64,000 nt of DNA from Caulobacter sp. (GTDB taxonomy: Bacteria; Pseudomonadota; Alphaproteobacteria; Caulobacterales; Caulobacteraceae), in contig WGLL01000001.1 in the NCBI GenBank assembly GCA_016125585.1, positions 1 to 64,000 of the forward strand. Reading direction: 5' to 3'. The translations under genes were made by a program, and so were the position numbers. Shown in pieces: positions 9,566 through 16,413 of the stretch. Positions within the stretch are counted from its first letter, which is position 1. Every line of letters begins with the position of its first letter. The notes under the pieces were generated by a model that did no database searches, was not told the DNA's origin, and saw nothing but the letters and a program-made list of their open reading frames with translations.

Positions 9566-10276
9566 ATGGCCAACAAGGTCCGCAAGGACGCCGCCGAAGC
9601 CCTCGAGGGGGTGCTGTTCGACGGCATGACCATCATGGCGGGGGGCTTCGGCCTCTGCGGCATTCCGGAAAACCTTATCGCGGCCATCCGCGAGACGGGG
9701 GTGAAGGACCTGACGGTGATTTCCAACAACTGCGGGGTCGATGGTCTCGGCCTCGGCATCCTGCTGGAGAACCGGCAGATTCGTAAGATGGTGAGTTCCT
9801 ACGTCGGAGAGAACAAGCTGTTCGAAAAACTCTATCTCAGCGGCGAGCTGGAGCTGGAGTTCAATCCGCAGGGCACCCTGGCCGAACGCATCCGCGCCGG
9901 CGGCGCCGGCATCCCCGCCTTCTTCACCAGGACCGGCGTCGGCACCCTGGTGGCCGAGGGCAAGGAGGTGCGCAACTTCGACGGCGAGGACTATGTGATG
10001 GAGCGCGGGCTGACCGCCGACCTGTCCATCGTCAAGGCCTGGAAGGGCGACCATGCGGGCAACCTGATCTACCGGATGACCGCCAGGAACTTCAATCCGA
10101 TGATGGCCACGGCCGGCAAGGTCTGTCTGGTCGAGGTCGAGGAGCTGGTTCCGACCGGCAGCCTCGACAAGGACAACATCCACACCCCGGGCATCTATGT
10201 CGATCGCCTGTTCAAGGGCGCGAAGTTTGAAAAGCGTATCGAAAGGGTGACGACCCGCCAGAAGGAGTCCGCATAA
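9566..10276 (+). CDS. scoA: 3-oxoacid CoA-transferase, subunit A
   Basis: A 236-residue family I CoA-transferase alpha subunit. Motifs include the N-terminal Gly-rich [22 protein letters not shown] for CoA binding, and [19 protein letters not shown]. With subunit B it moves CoA from succinyl-CoA to acetoacetate or a similar 3-oxoacid, linking ketone-body or PHB/acetoacetate use to the TCA cycle. The start has CAGGAG upstream. Its stop and the next start share one base (TAATG), so the two subunits are translated together. A 3-oxoadipate transferase (PcaIJ) is a related alternative, but the sequence reads more like SCOT. Confidence 0.92.
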   Translation: MANKVRKDAAEALEGVLFDGMTIMAGGFGLCGIPENLIAAIRETGVKDLTVISNNCGVDGLGLGILLENRQIRKMVSSYVGENKLFEKLYLSGELELEFNPQGTLAERIRAGGAGIPAFFTRTGVGTLVAEGKEVRNFDGEDYVMERGLTADLSIVKAWKGDHAGNLIYRMTARNFNPMMATAGKVCLVEVEELVPTGSLDKDNIHTPGIYVDRLFKGAKFEKRIERVTTRQKESA

Positions 10277-10914
10277 TGGCCTGGACCCGCGACGAGACCG
10301 CCGCCCGCGCCGCCCGCGAGCTGCAGGACGGCTTCTATGTGAACCTCGGCATCGGCATTCCGACGCTGGTGGCCAACTACATCCCCGAGGGGGTGAATGT
10401 GACCCTGCAGAGCGAGAACGGCATGCTGGGCATGGGCCCCTTTCCCTATGAGGGGGAAGAGGACGCCGACCTGATCAACGCCGGCAAACAGACCATCACC
10501 GAGCTCGATTCCAGCAGCTATTTCTCCAGCGCCGACAGCTTTGCGATGATCCGCGGCGGTCATATCGACCTGTCGATCCTGGGGGCCATGCAGGTGGCGG
10601 CGAACGGCGACCTGGCCAACTGGATGGTGCCCGGCAAGATGGTCAAGGGCATGGGCGGGGCGATGGATCTGGTTGCCGGCGTCAAGCGGGTGGTGGTGGT
10701 CATGGACCACTGCGAAAAGACCGGCGCCCCGAAGCTGCTCAACGCCTGCACCCTGCCGCTGACCGGCAAGGGGGTGGTCGACACCCTGATCACCGATCTT
10801 GGCGTCTTCTCCGTCGGGCGCGGCGCGGGGCTGAAGCTGACCGAACTGGCCCCTGGCGTGACGGTGGATGAGGTGAAGGCCAGGACCGAGGCGCCCTTCG
10901 AGGTGGCGCTGTAA
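10276..10914 (+). CDS. scoB: 3-oxoacid CoA-transferase, subunit B
   Basis: A 212-residue beta subunit carrying the catalytic glutamate in the motif [10 protein letters not shown], the residue that forms the enzyme-CoA thioester. [15 protein letters not shown] and [14 protein letters not shown] also match the family. It overlaps scoA by one base and is followed by an inverted-repeat element. Succinyl-CoA, the usual donor, is made and used by the suc genes at 25-36 kb. Confidence 0.93.
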   Translation: MAWTRDETAARAARELQDGFYVNLGIGIPTLVANYIPEGVNVTLQSENGMLGMGPFPYEGEEDADLINAGKQTITELDSSSYFSSADSFAMIRGGHIDLSILGAMQVAANGDLANWMVPGKMVKGMGGAMDLVAGVKRVVVVMDHCEKTGAPKLLNACTLPLTGKGVVDTLITDLGVFSVGRGAGLKLTELAPGVTVDEVKARTEAPFEVAL

Positions 10915-10916
10915 TT

Positions 10917-11024
10917 CCCCCTCCCTGAGGGAGGGGGCAGGGGGAGGGTTTACGGTGTCTGACCTTCGGGCTCCGTAAACCCTCACCCGGCCCTGCGGGC
11001 CGACCTCTCCCTCAGGGAGAGGTG
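10917..11024. repeat. Intergenic inverted-repeat element with CTCCCTGAGGGAG core
   Basis: The left arm (10917-10955) and right arm (10973-11024) are complementary. TCCCTGAGGGAG occurs in both arms, and GGGTTTACGG on the left is mirrored by CCGTAAACCC on the right, with an extra GC hairpin (GGCCCTGCGGGCC) inside the right arm. It starts three bases after the scoB stop, so it can act as a terminator or mRNA-stabilising structure. Its sequence class differs from the CGTCAYCCCGG elements at 6.8 and 61.8 kb. Confidence 0.75.
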
Positions 11025-11112
11025 AAGAAAAACTCGCCCGCCCTTACGCCACGTGAGTCTTTCCAAAGCCCGGCCAGCGTGTTGGCCTTCCTGAAAACAC
11101 AGGGAGGACATC

Positions 11113-11895
11113 ATGGATCTGAACAACGCATCGGCCCTCGTCACCGGCGGGGCTGGCGGTTTCGGCAGCGCCACCGTGCGGCGGCTGGCCCAGCGCGGGG
11201 CGCGGGTGGTCATCGCCGACGTGCATGCCGACCGGGGCGAGGCGCTGGCCGCCGAGGTCGGCAACGGCGCCGTCTTCGTCAAGACCGACATCATGGATGA
11301 GGACTCCATCGCCGAGGCGGTGGCCAGGGCGACGTCCCTGGCGCCCCTGCGGGCGGCGGTGGTGGTGCATGGCGGTCCTCCCGCGCCTGGCGCGACCGGC
11401 CCGGCGCGGACGGTCAATCGCGAGGGCAAGCGCCTGCCGCTGTCGCAGTTCATGCATACGGTGAACGTCTATCTGAACAGCGCCTTCGCCGTGACCAGCC
11501 AGGCCGCCGAGGCCATGGCCGCCAATGAGCCGCTGGACTCCAACCAGCGCGGGGTGATCATCAACACCGCCTCCATCGCCGGCTATGAGGGCCAGCCGGG
11601 CCAGGCCGGCTATTCGGCGGCCAAGGGCGGCATCATCGGCATGACCCTGACCGTGGCGCGGGACCTAGCGCCGCTCGGCATCCGGGCCATGGCCATCGCC
11701 CCCGGGACCTTCCTGACCTTCGCCTATTCGTCGCGGATGACCGACGAGCAGGCCCAGGCCCACTGGGGGCCGATGGTGCCCAACCCCAAGCGGATGGGCG
11801 ATCCCGACGAGTACGGCATCCTCGCCGCCCACATTGTCGAGAACGATTTCCTCAATGGCACGACCATCCGGCTGGACGGGGCTCAGCGGTTCTGA
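11113..11895 (+). CDS. SDR-family 3-hydroxyacyl-CoA dehydrogenase (HSD10/HSD17B10-like)
   Basis: A 260-residue classical short-chain dehydrogenase. It has the cofactor motif TGGAGGFG (11-18), an active-site Ser near 154 (NTASIAGYEGQ) and the Y167-x-x-x-K171 pair (YSAAK). The blocks GQPGQAGYSAAKGGIIGMT, RDLAPLGIR and DPDEYG, and the ending LDGA, match the type-2 3-hydroxyacyl-CoA dehydrogenase (HSD10) branch, which oxidises short and branched hydroxyacyl-CoAs with NAD+. Its place behind SCOT suggests acyl-CoA/ketone metabolism, although a repeat element lies between them. AGGGAGGA precedes the ATG. The 3' end overlaps the convergent gene by 13 bases. Confidence 0.85.
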   Translation: MDLNNASALVTGGAGGFGSATVRRLAQRGARVVIADVHADRGEALAAEVGNGAVFVKTDIMDEDSIAEAVARATSLAPLRAAVVVHGGPPAPGATGPARTVNREGKRLPLSQFMHTVNVYLNSAFAVTSQAAEAMAANEPLDSNQRGVIINTASIAGYEGQPGQAGYSAAKGGIIGMTLTVARDLAPLGIRAMAIAPGTFLTFAYSSRMTDEQAQAHWGPMVPNPKRMGDPDEYGILAAHIVENDFLNGTTIRLDGAQRF

Positions 11896-12500
11896 AGGTC
11901 GCTGAGCGCGTCCTCGACCTCTGCGTCGCTCATGCAGCCCTCGCCGGTGAGCGCCATCTCCCGCCCCTTGGCCAGGACCCGGACGGCGAGGGCCTCGAAC
12001 GCTGCGTCGGGCGGCGCGGCGAAGGCTTGCTGGTAGACCACCCGGCCGCCACGATCGGAGATGGTGAAGCCGTCCGGAGCCGTTGTCGCCGCCGACGGCT
12101 CCGCGCCTGGACGCACCCGGAAAGATTCTTCGCCATATCGCCGGAGCCTGGGATCGGCGCGCCACGGCTTGCGCCAGCTCTGGCCCCGGAACCTCAGCTC
12201 GAATTCTCCGTCGCGCGTGCGCCGCAGCGATGAGAGCATCCGGGTGATGGACAGCCCGACCTCATCGATGGCGGTGCGGTCGCCGGCGTCGATCCGGAAG
12301 CTGATCGATACCCGGCTGGAGCCCGCATCGGAGGCCCACACCAACCAGTAGGGCGCGGTTTCGCCCTGCCTGAAGTGCGCCGTCATCGCGCTTTGGCCGT
12401 CGAACGCGGCGGCCTGGCACAGGCGATCCTCGCTCCAACCTGGGGTCGCGGCCAGGAAGACAAACAGGGCGGGGCAAAGGGCGAAGATGGCGCGTCTCAT
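11883..12500 (-). CDS. Secreted protein of unknown function
   Basis: 205 residues with a signal peptide (ALCPALFVFLAATPGWS, cleavage near 23). The mature part has one cysteine close to the N-terminus (DRLCQAAAF) and one near the C-terminus (GEGCMSD), which may form a disulfide. No recognised domain; the composition suggests a beta-rich soluble periplasmic protein. Its ATG overlaps the stop of the upstream XdhC-like gene as ATGA, so the two are translationally coupled, which is an unusual partner for a maturation chaperone. The 3' end overlaps the convergent SDR. Confidence 0.7.
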   Translation of the reverse strand: MRRAIFALCPALFVFLAATPGWSEDRLCQAAAFDGQSAMTAHFRQGETAPYWLVWASDAGSSRVSISFRIDAGDRTAIDEVGLSITRMLSSLRRTRDGEFELRFRGQSWRKPWRADPRLRRYGEESFRVRPGAEPSAATTAPDGFTISDRGGRVVYQQAFAAPPDAAFEALAVRVLAKGREMALTGEGCMSDAEVEDALSDLQNR

Positions 12501-13477
12501 CGACCGGCGTTCGAGCTGGCCCGCGCCAGGGGGCTGACGAGGGCGGGTTTGCAGCGCAACGAAATGATCTCACCGATCACCGCCACAGCGATCTCCCAGG
12601 GCGCCTTGCCGCCGAGGTCGAGACCGATCGGCGCCCGGATCCGCTGGAGATTTTCCTCTGGCAGTCCCGCCTGTCGCAGTCTCTGCAGACGATCGGCCAG
12701 GCGGCGGCGCGCCCCCAGCAGGCCGACATAGGGGGCCGGCGACGGCAGGGCGGCGGTCAGGGCGGCGTGGTCCAGTTCGATGTCGTGGCCGCAGATGGCG
12801 ACGGCGGTCCAGGCGTCGAGGCCGATGGCGGCGAGGGCGCTGGCCGGATCGTCGCGCCGGTAGGCGACCCCGGGCAGGGGCGGCGGCGCGGTCGGGCCGC
12901 GCGGCCGCACCAGGGTGGTTTCATAGCCTGAGCGGGCGGCCAGATCGGCGATGGCCAGGGCCGTGGGGTCGGCGCCGAGCACGATCATCCGCCAGGCAGG
13001 ATCGAAATCGAGGACCAGGGCGCCGTCCCAGGGGGCGACATCGGCGCCGCAGAGGCGGCGGGTTCCATCGCTGATCCAGCGGACGGGGCGGCGGTCGCGG
13101 CGGGCGTTCAGGAGGGCCGCGGCTGCGGGATCGTCCGGGGAGATTTTCTCGACCAGGATTTCAATCCGGGCGCCGCAGAGCAGGCGGATGTCGGGCCAGG
13201 GACTGCCCTCGCCGTAGACCAGGCGCCGGGGTTGGCCGTCATCCATGCAGGCGGCGGCATGCAGCGCCACATCGCCCTCGACACAGCCGCCGGAGAGAAA
13301 GCCGCTGACCAGGTCCGGACCGAACACCATCTGCGAGCCGACCGGTCGCGGACCGCCGTCGCCCAGTGCGCTGATGGTGGCCAGAACCGCCGGGGCGCCG
13401 CCGGCCAGCACGCGGGCCAGCGCCGGCCTCTGATCGTCGTCGAGGCCGTACAGGGGCCAGTCGGGAAGGGTGTTCAT
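12497..13477 (-). CDS. XdhC/CoxI-family molybdenum cofactor maturation protein (orphan)
   Basis: 326 residues with the XdhC_CoxI N-terminal domain (ATISALGDGGPRPVGSQMV, then the hallmark SGGCVEGDV) and the C-terminal Rossmann-like XdhC_C domain (MIVLGADPTALAIADLA, YVGLLGARRR, and RAPIGLDLGGKAPWEIAVAVIGEI). Family members bind Moco and help its sulfuration or insertion into xanthine dehydrogenase or CO dehydrogenase-type enzymes. No molybdenum hydroxylase subunit lies in the window, so the client is unknown. The ATG at 13477 was chosen because the family pattern starts shortly after it; the ribosome binding site is weak. Confidence 0.85.
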   Translation of the reverse strand: MNTLPDWPLYGLDDDQRPALARVLAGGAPAVLATISALGDGGPRPVGSQMVFGPDLVSGFLSGGCVEGDVALHAAACMDDGQPRRLVYGEGSPWPDIRLLCGARIEILVEKISPDDPAAAALLNARRDRRPVRWISDGTRRLCGADVAPWDGALVLDFDPAWRMIVLGADPTALAIADLAARSGYETTLVRPRGPTAPPPLPGVAYRRDDPASALAAIGLDAWTAVAICGHDIELDHAALTAALPSPAPYVGLLGARRRLADRLQRLRQAGLPEENLQRIRAPIGLDLGGKAPWEIAVAVIGEIISLRCKPALVSPLARASSNAGR

Positions 13478-13600
13478 CGGGCCGCAGATTAACCCGCGCG
13501 AAAGACTCCCGATACCCGTCCTTAAGGTGTTGGCGCGCATGCTTACCGCCGGCTTCACCATGCGGCGGCGCCCGACATCAACTCCAGCGGAGCGGCCACA

Positions 13601-14653
13601 GTGACCTACGCCGCCTTCATCGCCGAACCGCCGCCGCGCCGGACCATCGCCCGTCCGATCGCCAGCGGTTGCCGGCTGAGCGACGAGGATGGCGACAGCC
13701 GCATCGATTTCGACATGTGCGGCGGCTCGGTGCTGCTGGGCCACGCCCATCCGCGCGTCGAGGCCGCCGTCAGCGAGGGCGCGCCGGGACAGGACCGCGC
13801 CGCCGCCGCCCTGGCCGCCCTCTTGCCGGGCGAGCCGCTGGCCCGTTTCTGCGCCGAGGAGGGCCAGGCCCTGCCGGCGGCCGCCGCCGCCGCCCGCAAG
13901 GTCACCGGCCGCCGCCGCATCGCCGTCTGGGACAGCCGCGGCGGGGTTTGCGAGGGCGAGGACGATCTGGCCGCGGTGCTGGTCGATCCGCTGGGCATGA
14001 CGCCGGCACAGCTGCGCAAGGCCCGCGAGGCGGCCGACGCCGCCGGGGCGCTGTTGATCTTCGACGAGGGTGTCAGCGGCTTTCGCGTCCACGCCGGCGG
14101 GGCCCAGGGCCTGAGCCGGGTGCGCCCCGACCTGTCGGTGTTCGGCGCCGGCCTGGCCAACGGCCGGCCTTTCGGCGCCGTCACCGGGGATGAGGAAATG
14201 ATCGCCGCCCTGGCGCCCGAGGACCTGCCCGCGCCGCGCGGCGACAGCCTGGCCGCCGCCGGCGCCACCCTGGAGCTGCTGGCCGCAGCGCCGGTCGCGC
14301 CGCATCTGCAGGTGCTGGGCGCCCAGATCCAGGCCGAGGTTGAGGCCCTGGTCCGCAAGGCCGGCGCCGTGCGGCTGTTTTCCCTGTCCGGCGACCCGAC
14401 CCTGCCGACGCCCCTGTTCGCCGCCCCGGCCCTGGAAGGCTTGTGGATGCGGGAGATGACGGCGCGCGGGTTGATCGTGGTCGGTCCCCATGCGCTGAGC
14501 GCCGCCCATGGCCAGGGCGAGGCCGCCGCCCTGATCGAGGCCTATGCGGCGATGCTGCCGGCCATGATGGCCCGCAACATGGCCGAGATCTTCGCCCGGC
14601 CCCGGCCGGTTCAAGACGCCCTGTATTCCGCCGCTCCAGAAGGATGCGCATGA
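13601..14653 (+). CDS. Class III aminotransferase-like (HemL-like) protein lacking the PLP lysine
   Basis: 350 residues aligning by eye with glutamate-1-semialdehyde-type class III aminotransferases: IDFDMCGGSVLLGHAHPRV (N-terminal), IFDEGVSGFR with the PLP-nitrogen Asp155, and RPDLSVFGAGLANGRPFGAV. In active relatives the last block carries the Schiff-base lysine (FGK..ANG); here that position is Ala183. The protein is also about 80-90 residues short, apparently in the phosphate-binding middle, where KVTGRRRIAVWDSRGG jumps to AAVLVDPLGMTP. It is therefore unlikely to be a normal transaminase. It begins with GTG behind GGAG and is coupled to the next gene by ATGA. The family call is firm and the loss of activity is inferred. 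Confidence 0.75.
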   Translation: MTYAAFIAEPPPRRTIARPIASGCRLSDEDGDSRIDFDMCGGSVLLGHAHPRVEAAVSEGAPGQDRAAAALAALLPGEPLARFCAEEGQALPAAAAAARKVTGRRRIAVWDSRGGVCEGEDDLAAVLVDPLGMTPAQLRKAREAADAAGALLIFDEGVSGFRVHAGGAQGLSRVRPDLSVFGAGLANGRPFGAVTGDEEMIAALAPEDLPAPRGDSLAAAGATLELLAAAPVAPHLQVLGAQIQAEVEALVRKAGAVRLFSLSGDPTLPTPLFAAPALEGLWMREMTARGLIVVGPHALSAAHGQGEAAALIEAYAAMLPAMMARNMAEIFARPRPVQDALYSAAPEGCA

Positions 14654-15525
14654 GCTTTTCCCTTACCAAGCTTGGCATGAGCGCCGCCCAGTTCGGCCTC
14701 GGCGGCCAGTCGGGCCCGCGTTCGCGGCCGCCGGAAGTGGAGGCCCGCGACATGCTGGCCATCGCCGCGCGTGGCCAGCTGTCGGTGCTGGACGCCTCGG
14801 GCGTATACGGCCGGGCCGAACAGATTCTCGGCGATCTGATCCCGCGCCCCTCCAGGTTCCGCCTGACTCTCAACAGCGTGCGCGCCGATCGCGGTCCCGA
14901 CTTCGTCGAGGCCGAGGCCCGCGCCAGCCTGCGCCGCCTGGCGGTGGAGCGGGCCGACGCCATCGTCGTGCCCTCGGCCGGCGAGCTGTTCGGGCCGCAC
15001 GGCCTGACGCTCTGGACCCGGCTGCAGCAGATGAAGGCCGAGGGCCTGTTCGCGCGGATCGGCATTGCGGTGCATGCCTCGGACGATCCCTGCGGCGTGG
15101 TCAAGCGCTTCAAGCCCGACCTGATCCAGGCCCCCGCCTCGCTGCTGGACCAGCGGCTGCTGGCCGACGGCACCCTGGCCCGCATCGCCGGCATGGGGGT
15201 CGAGGTGCAGCTTCGCTCGGTGTTCCTCAACGGTCTGCTGTTCCTGCCCCCCGACCGGGTTCCGGCCAGCCTGAAGGGCGCCTCCGGTCGTCTGTCGCGG
15301 GTGCGCCGGATGATCGCCGAGGGCCGCAGCGATCCTCTGCAGGCGGCGCTGGGCTTCGCCCTGTCGCGACCCGAGGCCAGCGCCGTTCTGGTCAGCCCGA
15401 CCTCCGCCGCCGAGCTGTCGGCCATCATCGCCGCCGCCGCCAGCCCGCCCCCCGACCTCGACTGGGACGACATGGCCCTGGACGATCCGGTCGCCCTCGA
15501 TTCCGGGAGCTGGGCCGCCGCCTGA
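14650..15525 (+). CDS. Aldo/keto reductase-fold protein with altered catalytic tetrad
   Basis: 291 residues of the AKR (beta/alpha)8 family, of the kind found in nonulosonate/LPS sugar clusters (LGMSAAQFGLGG start; LDQRLLADG and VQLRSVFLNGLLF later). Of the usual Asp-Tyr-Lys-His tetrad, Asp48 and Tyr53 (LDASGVYGRAE) remain. The lysine position appears to be Asn75 (FRLTLNS) and the histidine position Pro108 (IVVPSAGELFGPHG). The ATG at 14650 is preferred over one two codons earlier because AAGGA is well spaced and the ATGA overlap couples it to the aminotransferase-like gene. Normal oxidoreductase activity is doubtful. Confidence 0.75.
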   Translation: MSFSLTKLGMSAAQFGLGGQSGPRSRPPEVEARDMLAIAARGQLSVLDASGVYGRAEQILGDLIPRPSRFRLTLNSVRADRGPDFVEAEARASLRRLAVERADAIVVPSAGELFGPHGLTLWTRLQQMKAEGLFARIGIAVHASDDPCGVVKRFKPDLIQAPASLLDQRLLADGTLARIAGMGVEVQLRSVFLNGLLFLPPDRVPASLKGASGRLSRVRRMIAEGRSDPLQAALGFALSRPEASAVLVSPTSAAELSAIIAAAASPPPDLDWDDMALDDPVALDSGSWAAA

Positions 15526-15569
15526 CCCGGCGGTTTCCATGGGCCCCGCTCAGAAGGAGCAACGCCGTC

Positions 15570-16268
15570 ATGATCCTCGCAGTTCTTCAGGCCCGCATGG
15601 CCTCCCGCCGGATGCCCGGCAAATCCCTGGCCAGCCTCGCCGGCGAGCCGATGATCATGCGCCAGATCGAGCGATTGCGCGCCGCCCGCACCCTGGGGCG
15701 GGTGATGGTCGCCACCAGCGTCGAGGCGGCCGACGACGCCCTGGCCGCCTATCTTCTGGCGCGGGGACAGGCTGTCTATCGCGGCGCCCCGGTCGACCTG
15801 CTGGGCCGGTTCGCCCGCTGCGTCGAGGCGGCGGGGACGGTCAGCCATGTGGTGCGGATCAAGGGCGACGCGCCCTTCGTCGATCCCGCCATCGTTGATC
15901 GCGCGGTCCGCATCGCCCTGGAGAGCGACGCCGACTATGTGACCAACCGCGACTGCTCGGGCTTTCCGCAGGGGCTGGAGGTTGAGGTGGTGCGCGCGCC
16001 GCTGCTGGTGGCCGCCGCGGCCGCGCCGCGCGACCCGCTGGACCGCACCTCGCCGACCGCCTTCCTGCGCAGCGGCGGGGCCAGAACCGCCCGCTTCGCG
16101 GCGCCCCGCGACCTGTCGGGACTGGACTGGCGGGTCAAGACCCACGCCGACATGGCCTTTGCCCGCTCGGTCTACGCGGCCCTGCACAAGGTCGATCCGG
16201 CCTTCGCCATGCGCGATGTGCTGGATCTGACCGGCGGGCGCCAGGACGTGGCCCGCTTCGCCGCCTGA
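15570..16268 (+). CDS. SpsF-like cytidylyltransferase-family protein
   Basis: 232 residues of the SpsF/NeuA/KdsB nucleotidyltransferase fold: MILAVLQARMASRRMPGK carries the nucleotide-binding RxPGK (14-18), and KGDAPFVDP, DYVTNRD and FPQGLEVEVV follow. Active relatives normally end with a VDTPEDL-like motif whose Asp helps bind metal; here it reads VKTHADM with Lys190. The EREHVTP-like block is also changed to LDRTSPT. Activated-sugar synthesis is the family role, and whether this copy still works is uncertain. A strong AGAAGGAG site precedes the ATG. It is the last gene of a three-gene cassette ending at a strong hairpin. Confidence 0.75.
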   Translation: MILAVLQARMASRRMPGKSLASLAGEPMIMRQIERLRAARTLGRVMVATSVEAADDALAAYLLARGQAVYRGAPVDLLGRFARCVEAAGTVSHVVRIKGDAPFVDPAIVDRAVRIALESDADYVTNRDCSGFPQGLEVEVVRAPLLVAAAAAPRDPLDRTSPTAFLRSGGARTARFAAPRDLSGLDWRVKTHADMAFARSVYAALHKVDPAFAMRDVLDLTGGRQDVARFAA

Positions 16269-16297
16269 GACCGTAAAGCCTGACGCCAGACACGAAG

Positions 16298-16328
16298 GAG
16301 CCCGCCGATCGGGGGAATCGGCGGGCTC
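16298..16328. terminator. Perfect 12-bp hairpin between convergent genes
   Basis: GAGCCCGCCGAT and ATCGGCGGGCTC form a perfect 12-base-pair stem with a seven-base loop, 29 bases after the SpsF-like stop. There is no U-tract on the plus strand, but stem strength and position between the convergent SpsF-like gene and the BtuB gene suggest a bidirectional terminator. Confidence 0.65.
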
Positions 16329-16413
16329 TGGGAAGCGCCCCGTTATCAGGGGGGGGCGTCAAGGGGGCGCTTCCTGCTTCAACAAACGCCGTGAGGCGAG
16401 TGCGGTTCCCGGG

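Noticed and set aside
10917-11024. A CRISPR-like repeat
   Set aside because: It is a single pair of opposed arms without regular direct repeats and spacers.
13520-13545. A sigma-54 promoter (TGGCGCG...) before the sugar cassette
   Set aside because: The GG and GC elements are not at the required ten-base spacing.
12497-14614. A 705-residue frame apparently fusing XdhC to an N-terminal extension
   Set aside because: The extra N-terminal part is low-complexity antisense of the aminotransferase-like gene. XdhC homology starts at the Met at 13477.
16298-16328. An attachment site or recombination site at the perfect 12-bp hairpin
   Set aside because: No integrase is nearby and the position just after a stop codon between convergent genes suits a terminator better.
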